DNA of 64,000 bases from JASGIT01 sp047601665 (GTDB lineage: Bacteria > Pseudomonadota > Gammaproteobacteria > Burkholderiales > Burkholderiaceae_C): positions 3,782,001 through 3,846,000 of the forward strand of contig JASGIT010000001.1 in assembly GCA_047601665.1 (NCBI GenBank), read 5' to 3'. How positions within the stretch are numbered: the first letter of the stretch is position 1; each line of letters opens with the position of its first letter. Below the pieces are notes generated by a model. It made no database searches. It was not told the DNA's origin and saw only the letters and a program-made list of their open reading frames with translations. Position numbers and translations under genes: made by a program. This document shows positions 1-9,172 of this stretch, in pieces.

Positions 1-240
1 CTCGATGGATGGGAACTGGTCTTCCGGCCCCAGCGGCGGCTCTTTGCGCCACTCGGCCAGCAGTTCGATGATATTGGTGGGGCGGGCCACGGGCTCGATG
101 ATGAGCTTGCTGCCTTCACGGTGGATCAGCACGCGATCTCCCGGTAGCTCGAACTCGACAGGAATCCGCACCGCCTGGCTGCGGTTGTTGCGGAACAACT
201 TGGCCTCCTTAGGCCTGGAAGGTAGGGGTAGGGCAGGCAT
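1..240 (-). CDS. vapB: VapB-type antitoxin (partial at window edge)
   Basis: The ATG at 240 is preceded by a GGAGG ribosome site on the minus strand, and 80 codons remain before the window ends. The translation has the AbrB/MazE-like swapped-hairpin signature of VapB: a KLFRNNRSQAVRIP stretch near residue 14, then ELPGDRVLIHREGSKLIIEP, then a C-terminal region (LLAEWRKEPPLGPEDQFP) of the kind that binds a PIN-domain VapC. The toxin gene would follow immediately to the left of the window. An inverted repeat just upstream is a likely autoregulatory operator. It is uncertain whether this module belongs to the prophage or to the host. Confidence 0.85.
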   Translation of the reverse strand, partial: MPALPLPSRPKEAKLFRNNRSQAVRIPVEFELPGDRVLIHREGSKLIIEPVARPTNIIELLAEWRKEPPLGPEDQFPSIE

Positions 241-250
241 GGCACCTCCA

Positions 251-278
251 TTGGCATATGCAAAATTGTATATGTCAA
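251..278 (-). promoter_or_regulatory. Inverted-repeat operator/promoter of the vapB gene
   Basis: The arms TTGGCATAT and ATATGTCAA form a near-perfect inverted repeat (8 of 9 positions) around an A/T-rich centre, 11 bp upstream of the vapB start codon. On the minus strand it begins with TTGACA, a good -35 element. VapBC complexes normally repress their own operon by binding such a site; that role is inferred here. Confidence 0.5.
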
Positions 279-443
279 TGAGACGCTGATCAACGGCTGG
301 AGTTCCTGACCTTTGGCGGTGGGGTTCATTGGGAAGCGTCGGTAGATGGGTGACTGGATGCGCGGCAGCCCCGGCTCTTTTTTGTGGAGTGCTCCCCCGT
401 ATAGGGTTTCCACATTTGCCACGTTCCCGGAACCATCCGGGGC

Positions 444-1421
444 GTGGACACCAACTCCAGTTCTTCTGCTTCCCGCCCGCCCGCAGGCGAGGCTCCTGCT
501 TCCCGCTCCATCGACTGGGAGGCGATCAAGCACGCCTTCACGAACACCACCGAGTCCACCCGGGATATTGGCCGCGCCCATGGGGTCACGCACTCCGCCA
601 TCGGCAAGCGCGCCAGCAAGGAAGGGTGGACACGTCCGGAGAAGGAAAAGCCGGTATCCGCAAAGCTCGCGGCCCTGGAACCGCGGCAACAGCGCTTCGT
701 GCAGGAGTACTTGGCCGACCTCAACGGCACTCAGGCCGCCATCCGGGCGGGGTATAGCCCGAACGCGGCCAACGAGTAGGCCAGCCGACTGATAGCAAAC
801 GCCAAGGTGCAGCAGGCCATCAAGGAAGGCCAGGAAAAGCTGCAGGCCAAGCTGGAGATGAACGCCGAGCGCGTGGTGCAGAAGCTGGCTCAGATCGCCA
901 CCGCCGATCCCCGCGAACTGGTGGAGGTGAAGGTGGGCTGCTGCCGTTGCTGTCATGGCGAGGGGCACAAGTACCAGCGCACCCTGCTGGAAATGGCCCA
1001 TGACCGTGAGCGCTGGGCCGCGAAGGGCAAGCCGCCCGAAGAGTTCGATGAGCAGGGTGGGGTGGGCTTCAACCCGCTGCTGCCCCCACACGCGGAATGC
1101 CCGAACTGCGGCGGCGACGGCGAATCGCGCACCGTCCTGAAGGACACACGCCACCTGAGCCCGCGCGCCGCCGCGCTCTACGCCGGAGCCAAGCAGACCA
1201 AGTACGGTATCGAGATCCAGATGCACTCGCAGATGGAGGCGTGGGAGAAGCTGGCCAAGCACCTGGGCCTGTACGCCAAGGACAATTTCCAGCGCTCTGA
1301 CCCGCTGTCGCTGCGCACCATGACCGATGCCGAGCGGGCTGTGCGTGTGCAAAACGTGCTGGAAGGCGATCCGGCGCTGGCCGAGGCCTTGGGCCGTATC
1401 CTGGGGGGCACCGCGCAATGA
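444..1421 (+). pseudogene. Terminase small subunit, interrupted by an in-frame amber codon
   Basis: One reading frame runs from a GTG at 444 to a stop at 1419-1421, broken only by TAG at 777-779. Upstream: a helix-turn-helix-like N-terminus (about residues 22-60) and the Terminase_2 signature EPRQQRFVQEYLADLNGTQA followed by IRAGYSPNAANE. Downstream, in the same frame, the family continues as ASRLIANAKVQQAIKEG, so the TAG most likely replaces a CAG (Gln). The C-terminal part carries a zinc-ribbon-like set (CCRCCHGEGH and CPNCGGDG). The small subunit recognises phage DNA for packaging. The downstream fragment could restart at GTG 807. Its last codons overlap the terL start (ATGA). Confidence 0.85.
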
Positions 1422-2986
1422 GTGCCATTCCATCGACTGCGGAGCTGATGCGCCGCATGAAAGAGCTGCCCGCCGACCTGCGTGCAAAGCTGGATGGCTT
1501 CCTGCACATGGTGTCCCCCGCTGCCTGGGTGCCGCAGGCGGGCCCGCAGTCCATGGCCTACCGCTCGCCAGCCGACATCGTGTTCTACGGCGGCAGCGCG
1601 GGCGGCGGCAAGACCGATCTGCTTCTCGGCCTGGCGCTCACCCAGCATGAGCACAGCATCATCTTCCGCCGCGAGGCCGTTCAGTTGGTGGGCATCGAGG
1701 AGCGGATGACCAAGATCCTGGGCAGCCGCGACGGCTACAACAGCCAGGATGGCATTTGGCGCCTGCCCGAGGGCCGCGTGATGGAGTTGGGCAGCGTGAA
1801 GGAGCCCGGCGACTGGAGCAAATACCAGGGCCGCGCGCACGACCTTAAGGGCTTCGATGAAATCTGCCACTTCACCGAGGGCCAGTTCCGCGCGCTGATC
1901 GGCTGGATGCGCACGGACAACCCCAACGTGCGCCAGCGCGTGGTGTGCGCGGGCAACCCTCCCACGGACGCCACGGGCGAGTGGGTGAAACGATACTGGG
2001 CGCCCTGGCTCGACCCGAACCACCCCAATCCGGCCAAGCCGGGCGAACTGCGCTGGTTCGTCACAAACGAGAAGGGCGAGGACCAGGAGGTGCCAGGCCC
2101 CGAGCCGGTCATGGTGGGCGACGACTTGGTGCAGCCCAAGAGCCGCACCTTCATTCCGTCGCGTGTGGATGACAACCTGTTCCTGATGGCCACGGGCTAC
2201 AAGGCGCAGCTTCAGGCGCTGCCCGAGCCGTTGCGCTCGCAGATGCTCCGCGGCGACTTCAACGCGGGCGCATCCGACCCTGTGTGGCAGCTCATCCCCA
2301 CCGAGTGGGTGAAGGCTGCCCAGGCGCGCTGGAAAGAGCGCGACCAGAAGGGGCCCATGACCGCTCTGGGTTTCGACCCTTCACGCGGCGGCCAAGACAA
2401 GTCCTCGGCGGCGCGCCGGCACGACAGCTGGTTCGACAGGCTGGTGACCGCGCCCGGCGTCGTCACCAAGGACGGCCCCACGGCTGCGGGGTTCGTAGCC
2501 CCTCTGGTGCGCGACGGCGCGCCCATCGCGGTGGACAGCATCGGTATCGGCTCCAGCGCCCTGGACTTCCTGGTGGGCCTGGGCCTGAACGTGCACCCCG
2601 TGGTGGGCTCCGAAGCCAGTAGCCTGATGGACAAGGCCGGGCAGCTCCATTTCCGCAACAAGCGCGCTGAGATGTACTGGCGCTTGCGCGAGGCGCTGGA
2701 CCCGACAGCCCCTGATCCCATCGCGCTGCCGCCCGACACGGAGCTGCTGGGCGACCTCACGGCCCCCCGCTACAAGGTCGTGACCATGGGCAAGGGTGCA
2801 GCCATCCAGATCAGCAGCAAGGACGACATCCGCGAAGTGCTGGGTCGCAGCCCGGACAAGGGCGATTCCGTCGCAAACACCTTCGTCGCCGACCTTCCTC
2901 CCCCCAAAGCCAAACCCCGTGAGCCGAGCTGGCGCGACCGCCTGGGCGTTGGTCAGGGCGGCCATTGGGACCAATCCACGGCATGA
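1418..2986 (+). CDS. terL: Phage terminase large subunit
   Basis: A 522-residue packaging ATPase/nuclease. The Walker A motif GGSAGGGKT lies near residue 52, a FDEICHF segment near residue 148 fits Walker B with the catalytic acidic residue, and a C-terminal RNase H-like nuclease begins at GFDPSRGGQDKSS near residue 316. It powers DNA translocation into the prohead through the portal and cuts the concatemer. The ATG overlaps the stop of the small-subunit frame (ATGA at 1418), and its own stop overlaps the portal start, indicating translational coupling. Length and motif order fit the Terminase_6-type large subunits of podoviruses. Confidence 0.93.
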   Translation: MSAIPSTAELMRRMKELPADLRAKLDGFLHMVSPAAWVPQAGPQSMAYRSPADIVFYGGSAGGGKTDLLLGLALTQHEHSIIFRREAVQLVGIEERMTKILGSRDGYNSQDGIWRLPEGRVMELGSVKEPGDWSKYQGRAHDLKGFDEICHFTEGQFRALIGWMRTDNPNVRQRVVCAGNPPTDATGEWVKRYWAPWLDPNHPNPAKPGELRWFVTNEKGEDQEVPGPEPVMVGDDLVQPKSRTFIPSRVDDNLFLMATGYKAQLQALPEPLRSQMLRGDFNAGASDPVWQLIPTEWVKAAQARWKERDQKGPMTALGFDPSRGGQDKSSAARRHDSWFDRLVTAPGVVTKDGPTAAGFVAPLVRDGAPIAVDSIGIGSSALDFLVGLGLNVHPVVGSEASSLMDKAGQLHFRNKRAEMYWRLREALDPTAPDPIALPPDTELLGDLTAPRYKVVTMGKGAAIQISSKDDIREVLGRSPDKGDSVANTFVADLPPPKAKPREPSWRDRLGVGQGGHWDQSTA

Positions 2987-5100
2987 CCATGAACACGATT
3001 ACCTCTCCCATCGTTACTCCAGGCGACGACGCCGCGCGCGAGAACTGGAACCGCTACGAGTACGGCAAGGTGCGCGGCCACCTGGACTACATGCCCCATG
3101 CCGCGCGCTGCGAGGACATGTACCTGGGCGGCGGGCGGCAGTGGACGCCGGAAGCCCGGGCCCAACTCGCTCAGGAGCGCAGGCCAGCCTACGAGTTCAA
3201 CCAGATCAAGCCCTCGGTCAACTCGGCCATCGGCTACCAGATCCACAACCGCGTGGACATCGCCTTCAAGCCACGCGGCGGCGATGCCGACCTGGCTACG
3301 GCCACCATCCTGTCCAAGGTGGCGATGCAGGTGGCGGACCTGAGCAACCTGCACTGGCACGAGACCCAGGTCTTCAGCGATGGCCTGATTCAGCAACGCG
3401 GGTACTTCGAGCTCCGGATGAACTTCGACAGCAACATCCAGGGCGAGATCGCGGTGGACAACCGCGACCCGCTGGACGTGATTCCGGACCCGGACTCGAA
3501 GTCCTACGACCCCGACCAGTGGGGCGACGTGATCATCACGCGCTGGCTCACGCTGGATGAGATTGAGCAGCTCTACGGCAAGGCGGCGCGCAAGAAGGCC
3601 GAGGAGAGCAACGACGCGGGCGTGGACTTCGGCGACCTGGACGACGAGATGCCGCGCAACAAGTTCGCCGAGCGCAACCGCATGGGCTGGGTGGACGCCT
3701 GCGCCAGGAAGGAAGACGGCCTGGAGCGCTACCGCATCATCGATCGCCAGCGCTTCGTCTACGAGCTCACGCCGTGCATGGTCTGGCCCGCCTCGGGCGA
3801 CGTACAGGTGGAGGCCACCATGGTGCTGGATGCGGTGGAGGACGCGCTGCGCCAGGGCGCCGTGCGGGCCAAGCGTATGCGCCGCCGCGTGAAGTGGACG
3901 GTCACGACCTTCACCGCCACGCTGCACGACACCTACAGCCCGTATGAGCACTACACCATCGTGCCGTACTTCGCCTACTTCCGCCGCGGCAAGACCGTGG
4001 GCATGGTGGATGACGCCATCGGCCCGCAGGAGGCGCTGAACAAGGCGGTGAGCCAGTACGTGCACATCGTGAACACGGCGGCCAACAGCGGCTGGGTCGT
4101 GGAAGAGGGCTCGTTGACCAACATGACGCTGGAACAGTTGCAGGCCAACGGCGCCAGGACGGGGCTGGTGGTGGAGTACAAGAAGGGCGCGCAGCCGCCG
4201 CAGAAGATCCAGCCCAACCAAGTTCCTTCCGGTATCGACCGCATCATCGACCGGGCGGACAAGGCGCTCAAGGACGTGACCGTGCCCGAGGCCATGCGCG
4301 GGCAGCAGGGCCCCGAGGTCTCTGGCATCGCCATCCAGGCCAAGCAGTTCGCCAGCCAGCAGCAATTGGCCGTGCCGCTGGACAACCTGGCCTACACGCG
4401 CCACCTGCTGGCCGTGCGCATCCTGAAGCTGATCCAGCGCTACTACGACAGCTACCGCGTGTTCCGCATCACCGAGACCGACCCGATGACGGGCAAGCAG
4501 ACCGAGCAGCGCCTGGAGATCAACAAGTTCGACCCGGCCACGCGCAGCTACTACAACGACGTGACCGTGGGCACCTACGACGTGGTCATCACGGAGCAGC
4601 CCATGCAGGTCACGTTCCAGAACAGCCAGTTCCAGCAGGCGCTGGAGATGATGAAGGCGGGCGCGCCCATTCCGCCCTCCGTGCTGGTGCGCTACAGCAA
4701 CCTCGCGGACAAGCAGGACATCCTGGCGTCGATGGAGAGCAGCAAGCCGCCTGCCGACCCGACGGTCGAGGCGCGCGTGCGCCTGCTCGATGCGCAGACC
4801 CGCAAGGCCGACGTGCAGGCCACGGACGTGCAGGTCAAGAGCCAGTACAGCGCGATCCAGACCGCCCAGGTCATCGCCCAGACACCGGAAACCGCCCCGC
4901 TGGCCGACGGCCTGCTGCGGTCGGCGGGAGCCGTGGATCACGACGCCGCGCCCATCGTGCCCCAGCCGCCTGCTGGCCTGCCGTCCGTGAACCTGCCCCA
5001 CAACACCGACCCCATGACACCCGCCAGCCCGGCGCGTGGCCTGGATACCGGCATCGAAACCCAGCGCGCCGACGGCGTGCGCGCCCCTACCCAACCTTGA
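2983..5100 (+). CDS. Phage portal protein (P22 gp1-like)
   Basis: A 705-residue protein of the P22-type portal family, which forms the dodecameric ring at the capsid vertex. The N-terminus has the characteristic region ending GGRQW, followed by RPAYEFNQIKPSVNSAIGYQ (about residue 67) and later the MVDDAIGPQEALNKAVSQ segment. The C-terminus is Pro/Ala-rich. I chose ATG 2983, which overlaps the terL stop (ATGA); ATG 2989 is also possible and an upstream start at 2965 is less likely. Position between terminase and scaffold is canonical. Confidence 0.9.
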   Translation: MTMNTITSPIVTPGDDAARENWNRYEYGKVRGHLDYMPHAARCEDMYLGGGRQWTPEARAQLAQERRPAYEFNQIKPSVNSAIGYQIHNRVDIAFKPRGGDADLATATILSKVAMQVADLSNLHWHETQVFSDGLIQQRGYFELRMNFDSNIQGEIAVDNRDPLDVIPDPDSKSYDPDQWGDVIITRWLTLDEIEQLYGKAARKKAEESNDAGVDFGDLDDEMPRNKFAERNRMGWVDACARKEDGLERYRIIDRQRFVYELTPCMVWPASGDVQVEATMVLDAVEDALRQGAVRAKRMRRRVKWTVTTFTATLHDTYSPYEHYTIVPYFAYFRRGKTVGMVDDAIGPQEALNKAVSQYVHIVNTAANSGWVVEEGSLTNMTLEQLQANGARTGLVVEYKKGAQPPQKIQPNQVPSGIDRIIDRADKALKDVTVPEAMRGQQGPEVSGIAIQAKQFASQQQLAVPLDNLAYTRHLLAVRILKLIQRYYDSYRVFRITETDPMTGKQTEQRLEINKFDPATRSYYNDVTVGTYDVVITEQPMQVTFQNSQFQQALEMMKAGAPIPPSVLVRYSNLADKQDILASMESSKPPADPTVEARVRLLDAQTRKADVQATDVQVKSQYSAIQTAQVIAQTPETAPLADGLLRSAGAVDHDAAPIVPQPPAGLPSVNLPHNTDPMTPASPARGLDTGIETQRADGVRAPTQP

Positions 5101-5110
5101 GGAGCACGAC

Positions 5111-5287
5111 ATGGCCAAGGCAACTGGCATCGCAATGGACAAGGACTGGCAGGCCGAGAGCGACATGCGCACGCTGGCCGAGGCCGAAGAAATCCGCAAG
5201 GACCCCAAGCGGCTGAAGGCCGCCCTGGCCAAAGCCAAGGAAAAGATCGCCGAGCTGCAGAAGCTGCAGCCGGTGGTGAAGAAGTAA
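5111..5287 (+). CDS. Small phage protein, unknown function
   Basis: A 58-residue, Lys/Glu/Ala-rich, mostly helical protein starting MAKATGIAMDKDWQ. The ATG at 5111 is preceded by GAGGAG at a good distance, so the longer frame starting at 5036 inside the portal gene is unlikely to be used. It lies between the portal and scaffold genes, where many podoviruses encode a small head-assembly factor. I do not recognise the family; a function in head assembly is only inferred from position. Confidence 0.7.
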   Translation: MAKATGIAMDKDWQAESDMRTLAEAEEIRKDPKRLKAALAKAKEKIAELQKLQPVVKK

Positions 5288-5316
5288 CCCCCGCAATCCA
5301 CCGAAGGAAAAGCACC

Positions 5317-6309
5317 ATGAACCCCTTGCTCAAGAACCTCCTGGCCCGCTACATGGCCCCCGCTGGCGACGATGGCGCGGATACGGGTGGCACCGGCGCC
5401 ACGGACACGGATGTGGCCGTGCTGGACGACGACGATGCCTACATGGCCCGCACCGAGGAGGAGCGCCGCCGCCTGCGTGGTGACCACGCCACCGATACGC
5501 CGGATGCCGAGACGCTGGCCGCGCTGGTGGCATCCGGCGAGCAGGCTTCCGGCCAGGGCGCGGCGGCTACCGACCCGGAGGAGGGCGGAGAGAAGGGCGG
5601 CAGCGGCATCCCGCGTGCGCGCTTCAACGAAGTGAACGAGCGCAAGAAGGCGCTGGAGACCGAGGTCGAAGAACTGCGCGCCCAGCTCGCGGCGCGTGAC
5701 GGCACTGCAGCGGCGCCTGCCACCCAGCAGGCGGCCCCGGCTGGCCAGGCCCTCAGCATCCAGGACGCCGAGGAGCAGTACGCCCAGCTCATGCTGGATG
5801 GCGACACCAAGGCCGCTGCGGCGCTGCGCCTGCAGATCAATGCCGCCATCCAAGACGCCGCCTTCGCACGGTTCAGCCAGGCCAGCGCGAGCGAGAAGGC
5901 GCAGGCCCACGCCGCGGCGACTGTCGAGCAACTGCTGGAGCAGTACCCCTGGCTGGAAAAGCCCGAGGGCGCACAGGCGCTGGAGCTGATCGAGGCCTCC
6001 GCGCTGCTGAAGATGGGCCGGGGCGTGCCGCGCCACCAGGCGATTTCCGAAGCCGTGCAGGCCATCGTGCCGCGCTTCGCCCCGGAAGGTACCCCGCATG
6101 GGGTTCGACAGGACGGGGGTGCATCTGGTGATATGCGGGTAGAGCGCGCCAACCGGCGCGGCGCCACGGACTCGCAACTGCAGCCCGCGGCGCTGCAGGC
6201 CGGCATGGGCAACCGCACCACGCCGACGCAGATCGACGCATCGAAGCTCAGCGACGAGGAGTACATGCAGCTCCCCGAGGCCGAGCGCAAGCGTCTGCGC
6301 GGCGACTGA
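5317..6309 (+). CDS. Putative capsid scaffolding protein
   Basis: 330 residues: acidic, Asp-rich N-terminus (about 1-60), a charged coiled-coil-like region (about 105-140, ERKKALETEVEELRAQ), an Ala/Gln-rich helical middle, and a basic C-terminus ending EYMQLPEAERKRLRGD. This composition and the place directly between portal and major capsid gene are those of scaffolding proteins, which guide capsid assembly and then leave. Sequence similarity alone would not prove it. A GAAGGAAA ribosome site precedes the ATG. Confidence 0.75.
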   Translation: MNPLLKNLLARYMAPAGDDGADTGGTGATDTDVAVLDDDDAYMARTEEERRRLRGDHATDTPDAETLAALVASGEQASGQGAAATDPEEGGEKGGSGIPRARFNEVNERKKALETEVEELRAQLAARDGTAAAPATQQAAPAGQALSIQDAEEQYAQLMLDGDTKAAAALRLQINAAIQDAAFARFSQASASEKAQAHAAATVEQLLEQYPWLEKPEGAQALELIEASALLKMGRGVPRHQAISEAVQAIVPRFAPEGTPHGVRQDGGASGDMRVERANRRGATDSQLQPAALQAGMGNRTTPTQIDASKLSDEEYMQLPEAERKRLRGD

Positions 6310-6479
6310 TGCGCGCTCCGGCCTGGCAAGGCTTCACCCACCTTGCCGAGGCCAGAACTCAACGGGTTGTCGCCCTGGGCGGGCGTTAAGCCGTCTGGCG
6401 CTCTTGGCCGCCGAAGCCATGTTCTCGCAGTTGGGCGGCGTCATGTCCCGAGAAGCAAACACACTTTTTGGAGCCAGAC

Positions 6480-7580
6480 ATGGAAACCAACTTCGCAGGG
6501 CTGACGCCCATTCAGAAAGTCAACTGGGCGCGCGAGACCTGGAGCGCCGCCCGCGACCAGATGTTCATCAAGAACTTCACGGGCAAGGGAAGCAACAACG
6601 TGATCCAGCGCATCACGGAGCTGTCCAAGACCGAGAAGGGCGATCAGTGCATCTTCCAGCTCGTGGCCGACCTGGTGGGCGACGGCGTGATCGGGGACAA
6701 CGAGCGCGAGGGCAATGAAGAGGCCATGCAGTCGTACAGCCAGATCATCACCATCGACCAGATCAGCAACAGCGTGAAGGACAAGGGCAAGCTGGCCGAC
6801 CAGCGTACTGTCATCAATTTCCGCGAGGAAGGCCGCGACAAGCTGTCCTTCTGGCTGGCCCAACGCTGCGACCAGCTCGCGTTCCTCACTATGTCCGGCA
6901 TCAGTTATGCCTTCAAGAACAACGGCGCACCCCGCGTCGGCTCGCCGTTCCCGAACCTGAACTTTGCCGCTGACGTACGCGCGCCTTCTGCAAAGCGCTC
7001 GCTGATGTGGGACGGCACCTCGCTGCAGTTCTCCGCCACCGGCAGCATCACCAACGCCTTCGTGCCCAAGTACAGCATGATCGTGGACGCCATTGCCTAC
7101 GCGAAGGAGCGCTACATCAAGCCGCTGATGAGCGGTGGCAAGCCGTACTACGTGATGTTCCTGGCACCGGGCACGCTGGCTGCGCTGAAGAAGGACCCCG
7201 ACTATCAACGCGCCGTGGTGGCCGTGGCTACCAATTCCGGTACCGACTCGCCCTGGTTCACGGGCGCCACGGTGACGGTGGACGGTGCCGTGCTGCACGA
7301 GCACAACCTGGTCTACACGACCAAGGGCGCAGCAGCCGGCTCCAAATGGGGCAGCGGCGGTAACGTCAATGGCACCCGCACGCTGCTGTGCGGCGCGCAG
7401 GCGCTGGGCATGGCCGACCTCGGCCCCGGCGACTGGGTGGAGAAGCTGTTCCAGTACGACAGCCAGGTGGGCCTGAACATCGACAAGATGCTCGGTTTGC
7501 TGAAGCCCCAGTTCTATTCGATCTACGACCAGTCCGTGGAGGACTTCGGTCTGCTCACCATCGACCACTACATCCAGTAG
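6480..7580 (+). CDS. Major capsid protein, N4-gp56 family
   Basis: 366 residues. The N-terminus METNFAGLTPIQKVNWARET and the segment SYSQIITIDQISNSVKDKGKL are typical of the N4-gp56/DUF4043 capsid family, followed by a long beta-rich C-terminal part. I chose ATG 6480 because GGAG at 6470-6473 is correctly spaced; an in-frame TTG lies 12 bp upstream. It forms the icosahedral shell. The 170 bp between scaffold and capsid genes contains no other convincing gene and may hold leader sequence for this highly expressed protein. Confidence 0.88.
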   Translation: METNFAGLTPIQKVNWARETWSAARDQMFIKNFTGKGSNNVIQRITELSKTEKGDQCIFQLVADLVGDGVIGDNEREGNEEAMQSYSQIITIDQISNSVKDKGKLADQRTVINFREEGRDKLSFWLAQRCDQLAFLTMSGISYAFKNNGAPRVGSPFPNLNFAADVRAPSAKRSLMWDGTSLQFSATGSITNAFVPKYSMIVDAIAYAKERYIKPLMSGGKPYYVMFLAPGTLAALKKDPDYQRAVVAVATNSGTDSPWFTGATVTVDGAVLHEHNLVYTTKGAAAGSKWGSGGNVNGTRTLLCGAQALGMADLGPGDWVEKLFQYDSQVGLNIDKMLGLLKPQFYSIYDQSVEDFGLLTIDHYIQ

Positions 7581-7646
7581 TCGGCCCTGCATGCGGGGCC
7601 TGCGGGTCCCGCTCCTTCCTCCCCCTGTTGTTGAACGGAGCACACC

Positions 7647-8048
7647 ATGCCCATCAAGAAAAACCCCTCGCGCCAGGAGCTGATCGTGGCGTATCTCGAC
7701 ATCGGCTTTGCCGACCCCACCGCCTATGGCACGGCGGAGAACGCCATCGAGCTGCCCGGCAATGCCGTGCTGGCCGGTGGCGACGTGACGGTGCTCACGC
7801 CCTGGAACAGCGCCACCACGGCCACGCTGAAGCTGGGCGATGCAGCCGATGACGACCGCTACACCGCCGCGCCCATCGACCTGAAGACCGCGGGCCGCAC
7901 CGCGCTGACCATGACGGGCTATCGGCACACCGTATCCGAGTTCCTCAAGACGCTGATCGCGCAATCCGGTACCGCGGCCACGGCAGGCCTGGCCCGCGTC
8001 TGTGTGCAGTACTACGTGCTGGGCCGCTCGGAGTTCACCCAAGGCTGA
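7647..8048 (+). CDS. Phage head-associated protein, unknown
   Basis: 133 residues, MPIKKNPSRQELIVAYLDIGFAD at the N-terminus, Thr/Ala/Gly-rich and predicted mainly beta. Its place right after the major capsid gene suggests a capsid decoration or stabilising protein. A GAACGGAGC sequence precedes the ATG. I do not recognise a named family. Confidence 0.7.
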   Translation: MPIKKNPSRQELIVAYLDIGFADPTAYGTAENAIELPGNAVLAGGDVTVLTPWNSATTATLKLGDAADDDRYTAAPIDLKTAGRTALTMTGYRHTVSEFLKTLIAQSGTAATAGLARVCVQYYVLGRSEFTQG

Positions 8049-8128
8049 TCGTTTTTTCGTGGTTGGGCCATCGCGGCCCATTTGCCCGGCGGTCCTTGCG
8101 CTGCCGGGCTTTTCTCAAGGACACCATC

Positions 8129-8482
8129 ATGACCAAGCGTTTCCGCTCCCCCACCGATACCCCGCTGCATGTGGCCCTGACTTCGGGCCACACCGCCATG
8201 ATTCCGCCCGACGGCATCGAGTTGGACCCCATGTTCCACCGCGAGGCCATCGCGCGCGGCGCGGTGCTGACCGAGGGCGCCACAGCGGAGGACAACACCC
8301 AGGCCTTCAACCGCCAGATCGTGATCCGCGACACCATCGCGGCCATGGTCACGGGCAAGGAGAAGGACGATTTCACCGGTGATGGCAAGCCCAACCTCGT
8401 GAAGCTCAAGGCCAAGACCGGCTTCCAGGTCACGCGCGAGGAAGCTGATGCCGTCTTCGCCGAACTGACCCAGCAGGGGTAA
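8129..8482 (+). CDS. Phage structural protein, unknown
   Basis: 117 residues starting MTKRFRSPTDTPLHVALTSGHTAMIPPDGIELDP. The ATG at 8129 has CAAGGA eight bases upstream. The N-terminal half contains a segment resembling short virion proteins that sit between capsid and adaptor genes; the C-terminal half is charged (GKEKDDFTGDGKPNLVKLKA). The stop is followed six bases later by the adaptor gene, so the two are likely co-translated. Function not known. Confidence 0.7.
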   Translation: MTKRFRSPTDTPLHVALTSGHTAMIPPDGIELDPMFHREAIARGAVLTEGATAEDNTQAFNRQIVIRDTIAAMVTGKEKDDFTGDGKPNLVKLKAKTGFQVTREEADAVFAELTQQG

Positions 8483-8488
8483 GCGGCC

Positions 8489-9148
8489 ATGCAGGTAGCG
8501 GACTTCATCAAGCGCTTCCGGGAATCCGTCGCAGACCAGCCGGATGGGCATTTCTGGTCGGACAAGGAGATCGTCGGCTACCTGAACGAGGCGGTGCAGG
8601 AGGCGTGCGAGCGGGCCAAGCTGATCGAGGACCGCTCCATGTCGCTCTCCCTGGTGGCCGGCCAGGACACCTACAACCTGCACACCAGCGTGTTCGAGAT
8701 CAAGCGGCTGACCTTGCGCGGCCGGCCGCTTCACGAAACCAGCGTGGAAGCGCTGGACTGCGACTGGCCCGGCTGGGAGGGCCGCTCCGGCGTGCCGCGC
8801 GGCTTCATCTTCGAGCAGGCCAGCGGTGTGCAGCCGCCCAAGGTACGCCTGGTGCCCACGCTCGTGGCGGCTGAAGCCGCTGGCCTGACCGTCTACCGCG
8901 GCGCGCTGAATCCGCTGGTGGCCGCCGTCACCAGCGGTCAGCCGGAAATTCCCGAGCGCTTCCATGAGCGCCTGATGGACTGGGTGTTTCACCGCGCTTA
9001 CCTCAAGCAGGACGCTGACACCTTCGACCCCAACAAGGGCGCCATCTCCTTGGCCCTGTTCGTGCAGGCCTTCGGTGAGCGGCCTGACGCCAACGTGCAG
9101 CGCAAGCAGCGCGACATCGCGCCGCCCCTGGTCCGCTCCAACTGGTAG
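8489..9148 (+). CDS. Head-to-tail adaptor protein
   Basis: 219 residues. The start MQVADFIKRFRESVADQ and the WSDKEIVGYLNEAVQEACERAKLIED helix pattern, followed by a beta-rich region (YNLHTSVFEIKRLTLRG) and the late helix FHERLMDWVFHRAYLKQDADTFDPNKG, match the adaptor proteins (SU10-adaptor type) that bind below the portal ring in podoviruses. Its position downstream of capsid genes supports this. The assignment is by pattern recognition. Confidence 0.78.
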   Translation: MQVADFIKRFRESVADQPDGHFWSDKEIVGYLNEAVQEACERAKLIEDRSMSLSLVAGQDTYNLHTSVFEIKRLTLRGRPLHETSVEALDCDWPGWEGRSGVPRGFIFEQASGVQPPKVRLVPTLVAAEAAGLTVYRGALNPLVAAVTSGQPEIPERFHERLMDWVFHRAYLKQDADTFDPNKGAISLALFVQAFGERPDANVQRKQRDIAPPLVRSNW

Positions 9149-9172
9149 CGCCACCCCTTCGAGAGCCTCACC

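Noticed and set aside
2953..6177. Very long open frame on the minus strand opposite the portal and scaffold genes
   Set aside because: It is a by-product of GC-rich codon use; its translation is His/Leu/Val-rich with no domain, and the plus strand has clear phage proteins.
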